Of a DNA stretch of 64,000 nt, positions 1 to 7,554 are shown in pieces. Under the pieces are notes generated by a model that was not told the DNA's origin, did not search any database, and saw only the letters and a list, made by a program, of their open reading frames with translations. A program made the translations under genes and the position numbers. This stretch comes from Ruania rhizosphaerae (GTDB lineage: Bacteria; Actinomycetota; Actinomycetes; Actinomycetales; Beutenbergiaceae), in the NCBI RefSeq assembly GCF_009805705.1, contig NZ_VSMB01000010.1, positions 1-64,000 on the forward strand. The letters are read 5' to 3'. Within the stretch, counting starts at the first letter, position 1. Each line of letters begins with the position of its first letter.

Positions 1-6
1 AGCCAT
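1..6 (-). CDS. possible start of a gene leaving the window on the left
   Basis: Only the first codons could lie here. On the minus strand a good ribosome binding site (GGGAGGT, 11-17) is followed by GTG and ATG in the same frame (9-7 and 6-4) and then GCT. The orientation matches the two genes upstream. Nothing about the product can be said, and chance occurrence is possible. Confidence 0.3.
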
Positions 7-71
7 CACGACCTCCCACGATCACCACTTGTCGCAACGACCGTATGAATCCACCACGCGAGAATCGGCAC

Positions 72-413
72 TCAAGCCACCCTCGTGCGGCTGCGCACCT
101 GGCGCCAGAGCACGACGGCGGCCCGCCACCCGAGCAGCAGGGCCCCGAGGGTCAGGAGAGCCACCAGGGGGAAGGCGCCGGAGAGGCCGCCTCCGGTGAG
201 TCCGCGCAGCGCGAGTCCACCGGCCGCTGTGATGAGCCAGATCAACGCGCCCGTCGGCCACACCTGGTACGGGTGGCGCCATGCCCGGGACACCAGCCAG
301 CCCGCGGCGAGAGCGACCAAGAACGGCCAAGCTGTTCCGAGCGTTCCCAGCAGGACCCCGGCGTCGTGGTGGGTGCCGCGCCCAGCAATCACGAACACCA
401 GCACGGCCAGCAC
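72..413 (-). CDS. DUF3054-type small integral membrane protein
   Basis: The protein is strongly hydrophobic with about four membrane segments and resembles the DUF3054 family, whose function is unknown. It begins with the family-like stretch LAVLVFVIAGRGTHHDAG, and conserved-looking polar positions include GRGTHHD and WRHPYQVWPTGALIW. The GTG at 413-411 is the only standard start near the first membrane segment. The open frame continues upstream (reading RWWAIASDV just before it) to about 490, where the preceding gene stops, so the true N-terminus is probably 10-25 residues longer from a non-standard or unrecognised start. It lies directly behind the DUF4916 gene on the same strand and is probably co-transcribed with it. 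Confidence 0.75.
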   Translation of the reverse strand: MLAVLVFVIAGRGTHHDAGVLLGTLGTAWPFLVALAAGWLVSRAWRHPYQVWPTGALIWLITAAGGLALRGLTGGGLSGAFPLVALLTLGALLLGWRAAVVLWRQVRSRTRVA

Positions 414-487
414 GTCACTGGCGATGGCCCACCAGCGGTGACCGCTCGGTCGGGAGGGAGCTGGCGCCGTCGGGCGGGGGCACTCGC

Positions 488-1027
488 TCAGACCAGCCGC
501 CCAACGGTCGCGAGTGCGGTGCGCACCAGGGCCCCGTGCCCGTCCACCATGTCTGCTTGCACCATCGGGGAGACCGCCTCCTCAGGCGTGAACCAGCCGA
601 TGTCGAGGGCATCCTGCTGGGGGCTGCAGTCGCCGTCCACAGGGACGATGTAGGCCAGCGCGACGGCGTGCTGGCGTGGATCGTGGTACGCGGTGATTCC
701 CGGGGTGGGAAAATACTCGGCCACGGTGAACGGCGTAAGCGTCACCGGTAGCCGGGGGAGTGCCATCGGGCCGAGGTCCTTGTCGAGGTGACGGGCAAGT
801 GCGTCGCGGATCAACTCGTGGTGCATCACCCGGCCGGAGACGAGGGCGCGGGAGATGCCACCGTCGCGCGGGGTACGAAGGAGCAACCCGATCTGCTGGA
901 TCACACCATCCGGGTCGACCCGCACGGGGACCACGTCGACGTACAGAATGGGTAACCGGCGGCGAACTGCCGCCAGCTCGTCGGGCTCGAACCAGCCGTC
1001 GCCGGTCTCGATCGCAGTCTCGCTCAT
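488..1027 (-). CDS. DUF4916 / Nudix-fold protein with a degenerate Nudix box
   Basis: This 179-residue cytosolic protein looks like the actinobacterial DUF4916 family, which has a Nudix fold. The Nudix signature G-x5-E-x7-R-E-U-x-E-E-x-G can be aligned from G65: G65, E71, R79 and G86 are kept. The REUxEE core reads RHLDKD (79-84), so two metal-binding glutamates are replaced and one is Asp. Classical pyrophosphohydrolase activity is therefore doubtful; a binding or altered catalytic role is possible. ATG at 1027-1025 starts the conserved-looking N-terminus. The gene ends just before the DUF3054 gene and probably forms a two-gene unit with it. Confidence 0.85.
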   Translation of the reverse strand: MSETAIETGDGWFEPDELAAVRRRLPILYVDVVPVRVDPDGVIQQIGLLLRTPRDGGISRALVSGRVMHHELIRDALARHLDKDLGPMALPRLPVTLTPFTVAEYFPTPGITAYHDPRQHAVALAYIVPVDGDCSPQQDALDIGWFTPEEAVSPMVQADMVDGHGALVRTALATVGRLV

Positions 1028-1129
1028 TACGTGCCGTACCCCGTCGATGAACTCTCGATGAACTGTGCTGGTGTCAGGATCTCACGCACCAGAACCCGGT
1101 CGGTCGGTTTCCACAGCAATCGGTTCGTC

Positions 1130-1208
1130 CGTCACAGTGCGCGAGGGGCCGTCGCTTCGCTCCTCCTCGTCCCGCTCGGGCAGGGTTCCTTCGTCACAGT
1201 GCGCGAGG
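1130..1208 (-). repeat. duplicated tRNA-Leu 3' end flanking a conserved ~50-nt element
   Basis: A 17-nt sequence covering the last bases of tRNA-Leu (1192-1208, CGTCACAGTGCGCGAGG on the plus strand) recurs exactly at 1130-1146. Between the copies lies a segment, around 1147-1191, that closely matches the segment between the duplicated 3' ends of tRNA-Arg near 59305-59355. The shared core includes GGCCGTCGCT, CGCTCCTCCTCGTCC and TCCTTCGTC. This looks like a tRNA-associated mini-element with target duplication, or a processed-RNA structure. Confidence 0.6.
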
Positions 1209-1281
1209 CGGGACTCGAACCCGCACGCCCGAAGGCACAGGAACCTAAATCCTGCGCGGCTGCCAGTTACGCCACTCGCGC
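1200..1281 (-). tRNA. tRNA-Leu (anticodon TAG)
   Basis: The minus strand folds as an 82-nt class II tRNA. The acceptor stem GCGCGAG/CTCGCGC is perfect, and the anticodon stem CAGGA/TCCTG encloses the loop TTTAGGT, giving anticodon TAG (reads CUN leucine codons). There is a long variable arm with a TTCG-like loop, and the T arm is GCGGG-TTCGAGT-CCCGC. The discriminator is A. CCA is not encoded; the next bases are CTG. Confidence 0.95.
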
Positions 1282-1367
1282 GCGTGCCCCTAGCGTAGAC
1301 CGTGGCCGGGTGCCGTCGCGCACCCCACGGTGCGGACGCGCCCGGACGACCCTTTAGCCTGGGTGCC

Positions 1368-2078
1368 GTGACGCTCGCATCCCGACCCTCCGCCGTCCTC
1401 GTGCTCGACTTCGACGGGACCCTGTGCATCGGTGACGATCCGGTGCTCTTCTACGCCGAGGAGATCCAGCGCCGGCACAACGCGGCCCGTGGCCTCGTGG
1501 ACCAGACCCGGGAGTTCTTCGCCCGGGTGCGCGACGTCCCCGATGCCCCCGACGGTTATCACGCCGTCGCGACGCTGGCCACCGCGGCCGGCGTCCCGAC
1601 CTCGGTGCTCGGCGAGGGCTACCTCGCCTCCCGCCGCCGGCTCGATGACGGTGAAGGTGAGACCAACCCGCCCGACGGCGTGGCGGAGCTCCTCACCCAG
1701 GTACGTCACCACGGGGTGCAGGTGGTGCTGGTCACGAACGCGCCAGCGGTGGGTGCGCAGAGCTGGATCGAACGGCAGGGACTCGGGTCATTGATCGACC
1801 GGCTGTGGCCGGATGCCGGCAAGCCGGCGGCCATGCCCGGGATCCTTGAGGAACTCGCTGCCGGGCTCGCCGGCCCGGGCCGGCTCGCGAGCGTGGGCGA
1901 TGTGTGGATCAACGATGTGGAGCCGGCCGTGCGACGTGGTTCGGCAGGATTCTTCATCGACAGGTTCGGGCGGGGAGACGGGCCGTGTACCGCTGCAGCG
2001 CCCACATTCGAGGAACTGGCGCCGGCGATCGCGTCGTGGGCTCGCGAGCACCTCGGGGCTGACGACGTGGCGTCCTGA
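1368..2078 (+). CDS. HAD-superfamily hydrolase (phosphatase-like)
   Basis: All four HAD motifs are visible. Motif I is DFDGTL with the Asp pair near residues 14 and 16. Motif II is VLVTNAP. The conserved Lys is in GKPAAMPG, and motif IV is GDVWINDVEP. The family uses the first Asp as nucleophile to hydrolyse phosphate esters; the substrate is not evident. GTG at 1368 was chosen over longer in-frame starts because it begins a few residues before motif I and follows a TAGCCT hexamer (1355-1360) at a near-leaderless distance. The gene stands alone between tRNA-Leu and the phn-type operon. Confidence 0.85.
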   Translation: MTLASRPSAVLVLDFDGTLCIGDDPVLFYAEEIQRRHNAARGLVDQTREFFARVRDVPDAPDGYHAVATLATAAGVPTSVLGEGYLASRRRLDDGEGETNPPDGVAELLTQVRHHGVQVVLVTNAPAVGAQSWIERQGLGSLIDRLWPDAGKPAAMPGILEELAAGLAGPGRLASVGDVWINDVEPAVRRGSAGFFIDRFGRGDGPCTAAAPTFEELAPAIASWAREHLGADDVAS

Positions 2079-2243
2079 ACAGTGCGCCCCGGTGCCGCCG
2101 CGCCGGAAAAGTCTCGATCGTTCCGTGAGTGTTTACCGGACTGCAACCCTGTATCCCTAGCGCGTTCGCCTTTGCCTCAGTAGCGTGCAACTCGTGTTCA
2201 CCGCGCCCGCGGCTGACGTAATGACGTTGCGGGGGCAACCGAT

Positions 2244-2259
2244 GGTGCCGATCGGCACC
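2244..2259. promoter_or_regulatory. 16-bp perfect palindrome, possible operator of the phnDCEE operon
   Basis: GGTGCCGATCGGCACC is a perfect 8+8 palindrome ending 21 nt before the start codon of the binding-protein gene. Its position fits an operator. The RpiR regulator at the end of the same operon is the nearest candidate ligand, by inference only. Confidence 0.45.
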
Positions 2260-2280
2260 CTGACCTTACGAGGGTGAAAG

Positions 2281-3315
2281 ATGAAGCGTGCGATGCGATT
2301 CGCGGCGATCGGCGCCGCGGCTGCGCTTGCTCTGACGGCATGTGCGAGCGAGGAACCGGCCGATGACGAGACGACCGCCGAGGAGACCGGCGGCGAGGAT
2401 GCCGGTGACGAGACCGGCGAGGACATGGCCGACCCCGAGGAGCTCGTGCTCGGCTTGGTGCCGTCCCAGGACATGGATGCGCTGGTGGAGGACGCCGATC
2501 AGCTCGGCGCCCTGATCGAGGCCGAGCTCGGCATCCCCGTGACGACCACAGTGACCGACAGCTACGCCGGCCTGGTGACCGCGATGCAGACCGGTCAGGC
2601 CCATATCGGCATGTTCGGACCGATCGCTCTGGTGCAGGCTGCCGACCAGGCCGGTGCCCAGATCGTCCTGCAGTCGGTGCGCTACGGCACGTCGACCTAT
2701 CACACCCAGTGGTTCACCAACGACCCGGACACCTACTGCCTGGACGAGGTGGTGGAGGTCGAGCAGGAGGACGGTGCGATCTACACCTTCTGCAACGGCA
2801 CCGATGAGGCGGAGACCGGCCCGGCCGGCGAGGATGCCCTGGCCCTCATCGAGCAGGACACGCAGATCTCGATGGTCGACGAGTCCTCCGCATCCGGCTA
2901 CTACTACCCGGCGACCCAGCTCGAGCGGGTCGCAGGCCTGGACCCGCTGGCGCTCAACACGCTGTTTGCGGGCGGTCACCCGAACTCGATCATCAACGTG
3001 GCCAGCGGTGACTACGCAGTGGGCGTCAGCTTCGACGACGCCCGCGACAACGTGGTGGAGGAGAACCCGCAGATCGGTGAAGAGGTGACGGTCTTCGCCT
3101 ACTCCGACGAGATCCCGAACGACGGCGTCGCCGTCGCCGGTGACCTGTCCGAGGACCTGCAGCAGCGCATCGCCGACGCGATGGTCGCCGTGATCGAGAC
3201 CGAGGAGGGGGCCACCGCCTTCGACGAGGTGTACTCGATCGAGGGGCTCGTGGAGGCCGACCTGGAGGCTCTGGACGCCGCCCGGCAGGTCGAGGCGAAC
3301 TTCGCCGGCCTGTGA
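2281..3315 (+). CDS. phnD: phosphonate-type ABC transporter substrate-binding lipoprotein
   Basis: This 344-residue exported lipoprotein has an N-terminal signal peptide ending in lipobox LTAC (Cys about 21), then an acidic Glu/Asp-rich linker (about 24-55), then a PhnD-like periplasmic binding fold starting LVLGLVPSQDMDAL. PhnD proteins capture phosphonates, phosphite or phosphate esters for the PhnCE importer. Motifs typical of the family include YAGLVTAMQTGQAHIGMFGP and the ligand-site-like SASGYYYPATQL. A weak purine-rich ribosome site (GAGGG) precedes the ATG. It is the first gene of a five-gene operon and is followed by a strong hairpin, which may raise its level relative to the transporter genes. 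Confidence 0.88.
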   Translation: MKRAMRFAAIGAAAALALTACASEEPADDETTAEETGGEDAGDETGEDMADPEELVLGLVPSQDMDALVEDADQLGALIEAELGIPVTTTVTDSYAGLVTAMQTGQAHIGMFGPIALVQAADQAGAQIVLQSVRYGTSTYHTQWFTNDPDTYCLDEVVEVEQEDGAIYTFCNGTDEAETGPAGEDALALIEQDTQISMVDESSASGYYYPATQLERVAGLDPLALNTLFAGGHPNSIINVASGDYAVGVSFDDARDNVVEENPQIGEEVTVFAYSDEIPNDGVAVAGDLSEDLQQRIADAMVAVIETEEGATAFDEVYSIEGLVEADLEALDAARQVEANFAGL

Positions 3316-3331
3316 CCGCCAGCTAGCTCTC

Positions 3332-3365
3332 GGCGCGGGCGGGGTGCATGCACCCCGCCCGCGCC
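3332..3365. terminator. 34-nt perfect palindrome between phnD and phnC
   Basis: The two 17-nt arms (first arm GGCGCGGGCGGGGTGCA) are exact reverse complements with no unpaired loop. The element lies in the 70-nt gap between phnD and phnC and has no T-run. It probably acts as a partial terminator or mRNA stabiliser, giving more binding protein than transporter, as seen in other importer operons. Confidence 0.7.
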
Positions 3366-3385
3366 CACGCGTGAGAAGGAATCAG

Positions 3386-4168
3386 ATGATTGAGTTCCGC
3401 GACGTGTCCGTCACGTACCCGAACGGCACGAAGGCTCTCGACGGCGTCGACCTCACCATCCCGGACGGTCAGTTCGTCGTGGTGGTCGGACTCTCCGGTG
3501 CCGGGAAGTCCACGCTGGTGCGCACCATCAACGGCATCGTGCCGGCCACCGGCGGTGAGCTGTTGGTGGACGGTGCGCCCGTGGCGGCCGCCAACCGGAG
3601 ACAGTTGCGTCGGCTGCGCTCCCAGGTCGGGATGATCTTCCAGTCGTTCAACCTGGTGAATCGGACGACGGTGATGAACAACGTGCTGACCGGTCGGCTG
3701 CACTCGGCGGGTTTCCTGCGATCGATGTTCGGCTGGTTCTCGGGCGCAGACAAGGAGGTCGCCTTCGACGCACTGGAGCGTGTAGGCATCCTAGAGAAGG
3801 CCTACGTACGCGCCTCTCAGCTCTCCGGCGGTCAGCAGCAGCGGGTCGCGATCGCCCGTGGGCTCGCCCAGCAGCCGAGGATCATGCTCGCCGATGAACC
3901 CGTCGCCTCTCTGGATCCGCCGACGGCAGATGCGGTGATGCGGGACCTGCAACGCATCAACCGCGAACTCGGTATCACCACCGTAGTGAATCTGCACTTC
4001 CTGGACCTGGCCCGACGTTACGGTGACCGCATCATCGGCATGCGCGCCGGGAAGGTGGTCTTTGACGGCACTGGCGCCGAAGCCGACGATGCCGTCTTCG
4101 AGTCCATCTACGGACGCTCCCTGACCGCTGAAGATGTGGTGGAGAAAAAGGCGGGTCCGGTGGCATGA
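3386..4168 (+). CDS. phnC: phosphonate-type ABC transporter ATP-binding protein
   Basis: This is an ABC ATPase of 260 residues. Walker A is GLSGAGKST, the Q-loop region reads GMIFQSFNLVNRTTV, the signature is LSGGQQQRVAIARGL, and Walker B is IMLADEPVASLDP with the downstream switch His in VNLHFLDLA. The stretch FNLVNRTTVMNNVL is typical of PhnC. ATG at 3386 was chosen over an earlier in-frame ATG because GAGAAGGA (3373-3380) is well spaced before it and the conserved fold starts at once (MIEFRDVSVTYPNG). It overlaps the next gene by 4 nt (ATGA). Confidence 0.92.
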   Translation: MIEFRDVSVTYPNGTKALDGVDLTIPDGQFVVVVGLSGAGKSTLVRTINGIVPATGGELLVDGAPVAAANRRQLRRLRSQVGMIFQSFNLVNRTTVMNNVLTGRLHSAGFLRSMFGWFSGADKEVAFDALERVGILEKAYVRASQLSGGQQQRVAIARGLAQQPRIMLADEPVASLDPPTADAVMRDLQRINRELGITTVVNLHFLDLARRYGDRIIGMRAGKVVFDGTGAEADDAVFESIYGRSLTAEDVVEKKAGPVA

Positions 4169-4995
4169 GTACGCCAGCCACTACCGACCGGGCACCGACG
4201 GATCAGCCACCCGCCGACCGGCCGGTCAAACCGCCGCCGTCGATCGGCACGGTCGTCGGGCTGCTCGTCTTCGCAGCGATCAGTGTCTACGCTGCCATCG
4301 GGATCGAGTTCACACTCCGGCCCCTGTGGGAGGACGTCAACCGCGGCCGGGAGATCGTCGCCCGGTACTTCGACCCCAACTGGGCCATCCTGACCCGGCC
4401 GGCAGTTCGCGAAGGGTTTCTGGAGACCCTCTACATCGCGATCATCGCCACGCTGGTGGGCTGTCTGATCGCGCTGGTCTGCGCGATGCTCGCCTCCAAG
4501 GTCTCAGCACCCAACACGCCGGTGTACCGGATCACCAAGTTCGTACTCTCGGTGCTCCGCTCGCTGCCGGACCTGGCCTGGGGTCTGTTGTTCGTGGCGT
4601 TCGTGGTGAATCCCCAACTTTCGGGTGTACTCGCGCTGACCATGTTCAATATCGGCATCGTCGCCAAGTTGACGTCCGAGAGCATTGACGCGGTGGAGCG
4701 TGGGCCGATTGAGGCTGTCGAGGCCGCCGGTGGAAGCCGGTTCCAGCGTGGACGGTACGCGGTGCTCCCGCAGGTGGCTCCGAACTACCTCTCGTACTGC
4801 TTCTACGTCTTTGAGATCAACATCCGCGCCTCGGCCGTGCTTGGCATGATCGGTGCGGGCGGTATCGGTACGGTGATCAACATTCTGGTCTCCCGGCTCC
4901 AGCACGAGGACCTGGCGGCGGTCGTCTACGCGCTCGTCGTCGTGGTGTTCATCCTTGATCAAGCTTCCCGGGCCGTGCGACGGAGGCTGACATGA
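4165..4995 (+). CDS. phnE: phosphonate-type ABC transporter permease, first copy
   Basis: This 276-residue inner-membrane permease of the PhnE type has about six membrane segments. The EAA loop that contacts the ATPase is visible as ESIDAVERGPIEAVEAAGGS, followed by PQVAPNYLSYCFYVFEINIRASAVLGMIGAGGIG, both characteristic of the family. The first 30 residues are Pro/Thr-rich and cytosolic. It overlaps phnC and the second phnE by 4 nt each, so translation is coupled. Two different PhnE-type subunits probably form a heterodimer. Confidence 0.9.
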   Translation: MSTPATTDRAPTDQPPADRPVKPPPSIGTVVGLLVFAAISVYAAIGIEFTLRPLWEDVNRGREIVARYFDPNWAILTRPAVREGFLETLYIAIIATLVGCLIALVCAMLASKVSAPNTPVYRITKFVLSVLRSLPDLAWGLLFVAFVVNPQLSGVLALTMFNIGIVAKLTSESIDAVERGPIEAVEAAGGSRFQRGRYAVLPQVAPNYLSYCFYVFEINIRASAVLGMIGAGGIGTVINILVSRLQHEDLAAVVYALVVVVFILDQASRAVRRRLT

Positions 4996-5885
4996 GCGCA
5001 CGCAAGACTCACCCGCCTACCCAGGAGTCCACCACCCGTCCACGCCCGCCGTCGAAGGTGCGCAGCACCGTCTGGCTGCTGGTCAGCGCCCTGATCGTGC
5101 TGTTCGCGATCTGGCAGGTGAATGCCGACTGGTCCCGGTTTGCGAATATCTTCACCGAGGCGCCCCGGTACATCGCCCTCATGGGTCAGGGAGTGATCGA
5201 GAACCCGTTCACGATGCCGTGGAGCGAGTACTGGACCAAGAGCCTGGCTCTCATGATCGAGTCGTTGCAGATGGCCTGGATCGGCACGCTCATCGGCGCC
5301 GTGCTCTCCTTCCCGGTCTCTTTCCTCGCAGCGAGCAACACGGCACCACGCGTGGTGGTCATCGTGACGCGGCAGGTGCTCAACATCATCCGCGCAGTCC
5401 CGGAGATCGTGCTGGCACTGGTCTTCATGATCCCGATCTTCGGCCTGGGGCCGCTCGCCGGCGCGATGGCGCTCGGGGTGGGATCGGTGGGCACCCTCGG
5501 CAAGCTCTCCAGCGAGGCGATCGAGGGCATCGACCGCGGGCCGCTGGAGGCGCTCGATGCGGCCGGTGCGTCGAAGCTGCAGCAGCTGCGCTGGGCAGTC
5601 GTGCCGCAGGTGCTGCCCGAGATCGTCGCCTTCTGGCTCTACCGGTTCGAGATCAACATCCGCGCCGGGGCGATCCTCGGCATCGTCGGTGCCGGGGGCA
5701 TCGGCTCGATCCTCGACCAGCTCTTCAACGCCCGGGAGTGGGGCCGAATTGGCCTCACGCTCGTCGTGATCATCGTGGTCACCGTGATTGTGGACCAGAT
5801 CTCAGCGAAGGTCCGGCAGCGCATCATCGCCGGACCGGGCGCACCGGCGGCGGCGAAGCAGGTGCGTGAGCGGGTCGCGGTGTGA
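4992..5885 (+). CDS. phnE: phosphonate-type ABC transporter permease, second copy
   Basis: This second PhnE-type permease (297 residues) has the same layout as the first: a basic, Pro-rich start, about six membrane helices, EAA loop SSEAIEGIDRGPLEALDAAG, and WLYRFEINIRAGAILGIVGAGGIGS. It probably pairs with the first copy in one transporter. No C-P lyase or phosphonatase gene is present in the window, so the imported compound's fate is unknown. Its stop codon overlaps the start of the RpiR regulator (TGATG). Confidence 0.9.
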   Translation: MSARKTHPPTQESTTRPRPPSKVRSTVWLLVSALIVLFAIWQVNADWSRFANIFTEAPRYIALMGQGVIENPFTMPWSEYWTKSLALMIESLQMAWIGTLIGAVLSFPVSFLAASNTAPRVVVIVTRQVLNIIRAVPEIVLALVFMIPIFGLGPLAGAMALGVGSVGTLGKLSSEAIEGIDRGPLEALDAAGASKLQQLRWAVVPQVLPEIVAFWLYRFEINIRAGAILGIVGAGGIGSILDQLFNAREWGRIGLTLVVIIVVTVIVDQISAKVRQRIIAGPGAPAAAKQVRERVAV

Positions 5886-6754
5886 TGAACGGTAACCCAG
5901 AGCCGGGGAGTGTCCCGGCGCTGATCCGTGCTGGCGTCGCGGGCCTGCACCCGAGCGAGCAGCGGGTGGCCCAGGTGTTCATCGATCGCCCCGAGTGGAC
6001 GATCGAAGCCTCCGCACAGGAGGTGGCAGATGCCGCGGACACCTCACGTGCGACAGTGGTGCGGACAGCGCAGCACCTGGGATTCTCCGGGTACCCGCAG
6101 CTCCGGGTCCTGCTGGCCCGGGACGTGGGCCTGAGCGCCCGCGCCGTCGACGAGACAGAACCCAAGGACGCTGCCGGCGTGGTGCGGGCAGTGGTGCGGG
6201 ACGTGGCCCGGGCAGCCGACGACCTCGCGCTGCTGCTCGATGGTGACGATGTTCATCGAGGTGTGGAGCTGCTGCTGGCTGCTCAATCGGTGCTCGTGAT
6301 CGGGAACGGGCTGTCTGCTCCGGTGGCGATGGAAGCCGCGATGCGCCTCAACGCGATCGGCCGCAGTGCCGATGCGCCGATGGATCATGTCGCACAGGGA
6401 GTGCGGGCCCGGCTTCTCGGCCCCCAGGACCTGTGCATCGTGGTCAGCGGGACCGGGAGCACTCGGCCCACGGTTCAGGCGGCGCGGGCTGCCAGAGATG
6501 CCGGGGCCGGGCTGATCGCGTTCACCGCGTTCACGGGCTCACCGTTGACGGAGATCGCCACGGTAAGTTTCGTCTCGGGGCTGGGCTCTTCCTCGTTCCG
6601 CGACGAGATCACCCGGACCACGCGTCTGAGTCAGACGATCATGGTCAATGCCCTGATCCGGGCGCTCATCCAGGCAGACCCGGAGAGCGCCCGGCTCGCG
6701 CAGGCGCGGATGCTGGACGTGATCGGCGAGGTGTTCCTGCAGGACCCGCCCTGA
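5885..6754 (+). CDS. MurR/RpiR-family transcriptional regulator
   Basis: The N-terminal HTH_6 domain (about 1-80) has HPSEQRVAQVFIDRPEWTIE and TSRATVVRTAQHLGFSGYPQLR. A C-terminal SIS sugar-phosphate-binding domain (about 120-260) contains VLVIGNGLSAPVAMEAAMRL and CIVVSGTGSTRPTVQAARAA. The family controls sugar-phosphate metabolism in response to phosphosugars. Its position as the last gene of the phnDCEE operon is unusual and suggests that the importer serves a phosphorylated carbohydrate or related organophosphate. ATG at 5885 overlaps the phnE stop; a GTG one codon earlier is equally possible. Confidence 0.88.
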   Translation: MNGNPEPGSVPALIRAGVAGLHPSEQRVAQVFIDRPEWTIEASAQEVADAADTSRATVVRTAQHLGFSGYPQLRVLLARDVGLSARAVDETEPKDAAGVVRAVVRDVARAADDLALLLDGDDVHRGVELLLAAQSVLVIGNGLSAPVAMEAAMRLNAIGRSADAPMDHVAQGVRARLLGPQDLCIVVSGTGSTRPTVQAARAARDAGAGLIAFTAFTGSPLTEIATVSFVSGLGSSSFRDEITRTTRLSQTIMVNALIRALIQADPESARLAQARMLDVIGEVFLQDPP

Positions 6755-6757
6755 CGG

Positions 6758-6793
6758 GACCGGTCCTGCCGCCTCGGTCGGCGGGGACCGGTC
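6758..6793. terminator. bidirectional terminator between the RpiR gene and bcp
   Basis: The outer arms GACCGGTCC (6758-6766) and GGACCGGTC (6785-6793) are exact complements, and an inner CCGCC/GGCGG extends the stem. It sits in the convergent gap and touches the bcp stop codon, so it can end transcripts from both sides. Confidence 0.65.
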
Positions 6794-7268
6794 AGTCGAT
6801 TCCGAGATCGCGACGAAGCTTGGCGACGTGCCCCTTGGCGCGCACGTTGTACTGAGCCTCCGTGACAGTTCCGTCTTTGCCGACGACGACGGTCGAACGG
6901 ATCGCGCCGACATAGGTCCGCCCGTAGTTCTTCTTCTCGCCCCACGCCCCGTAGGGCTCGAGTGCGGTGTGCTCGACGTCACTGACCAACGGGAAGGTCA
7001 AGGACTCGTCATCGGTGAACTTCTTGAGTTTATCGACCGGGTCCGGTGAGACGCCCACGACGGAATAGCCGGCCGCGGTCAACGATGCGAGCGAGTCGCG
7101 GAAGTCGCACGCCTGCGTGGTGCAGCCCGGGGTGCTGGCGGCGGGGTAGAAGTACACGATCACGCCGTTTTCGGCGGAATCGCGCGCCTCGGCGAGAGAG
7201 AACGAACCGCCGTCGGCAGTGGGCAAGGTGAAGTCGGGCGCGGCCTGGCCCGGCTCGAGTCGCGGCAT
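6792..7268 (-). CDS. bcp: peroxiredoxin, Bcp/PrxQ type (thiol peroxidase)
   Basis: This 158-residue cytosolic AhpC/TSA-fold peroxiredoxin reduces hydrogen peroxide and organic peroxides using thioredoxin-like donors. The active site reads YPAASTPGCTTQACDFRD: peroxidatic Cys49 and Cys54 in the C-x4-C arrangement of atypical 2-Cys PrxQ enzymes. Gln replaces the more usual Glu before Ala-Cys. The rest, including SPDPVDKLKKF and the C-terminal VRAKGHVAKLRRDLGI, fits the family. ATG at 7268 has GGAGGT just upstream. It is a single gene divergent from tRNA-Lys. Confidence 0.93.
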   Translation of the reverse strand: MPRLEPGQAAPDFTLPTADGGSFSLAEARDSAENGVIVYFYPAASTPGCTTQACDFRDSLASLTAAGYSVVGVSPDPVDKLKKFTDDESLTFPLVSDVEHTALEPYGAWGEKKNYGRTYVGAIRSTVVVGKDGTVTEAQYNVRAKGHVAKLRRDLGID

Positions 7269-7378
7269 GGATGACCTCCGTGGTTAGGGTGCGGCTCCAC
7301 CCTACGTGGCGTGCGTCACTGCCGGTGTTCTTGGTTCGCATCGGCGGTGCGAGCGCTGCTAGTATTGCTGTCGCGCTC

Positions 7379-7451
7379 GCACCTCTAGCTCAATTGGCAG
7401 AGCAAGTGACTCTTAATCACTGGGTTCCGGGTTCGAGTCCCGGGGGGTGTA
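7379..7451 (+). tRNA. tRNA-Lys (anticodon CTT)
   Basis: This 73-nt class I tRNA has acceptor GCACCTC/GGGGTGT (one G-U at the end), a D arm with AATTGGCAGAGCA, anticodon loop CTCTTAA giving CTT (reads AAG), and T arm CCGGG-TTCGAGT-CCCGG. The discriminator is A, and the following CCC is not a full CCA. A TAGTAT hexamer at about 7360 could be the -10 element. Confidence 0.95.
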
Positions 7452-7456
7452 CCCCA

Positions 7457-7489
7457 GACGGCCCGTCAGCACCACGCTGGCGGGCCGTC
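7457..7489 (+). terminator. tRNA-Lys terminator hairpin
   Basis: GACGGCCCG (7457-7465) pairs exactly with CGGGCCGTC (7481-7489), and inner bases extend the stem with one G-U. It begins 6 nt after the tRNA discriminator base. Confidence 0.7.
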
Positions 7490-7554
7490 GCCGTTCCCAC
7501 GAGGCCGTCAGTGCATGTGGTCAGTCCCAGTCGGCCCGGCCTCGCGATCCGTCG

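Noticed and set aside
1082-1429. A minus-strand frame across tRNA-Leu and its trailer
   Set aside because: It translates a tRNA gene and repeat; no ribosome site or family resemblance.
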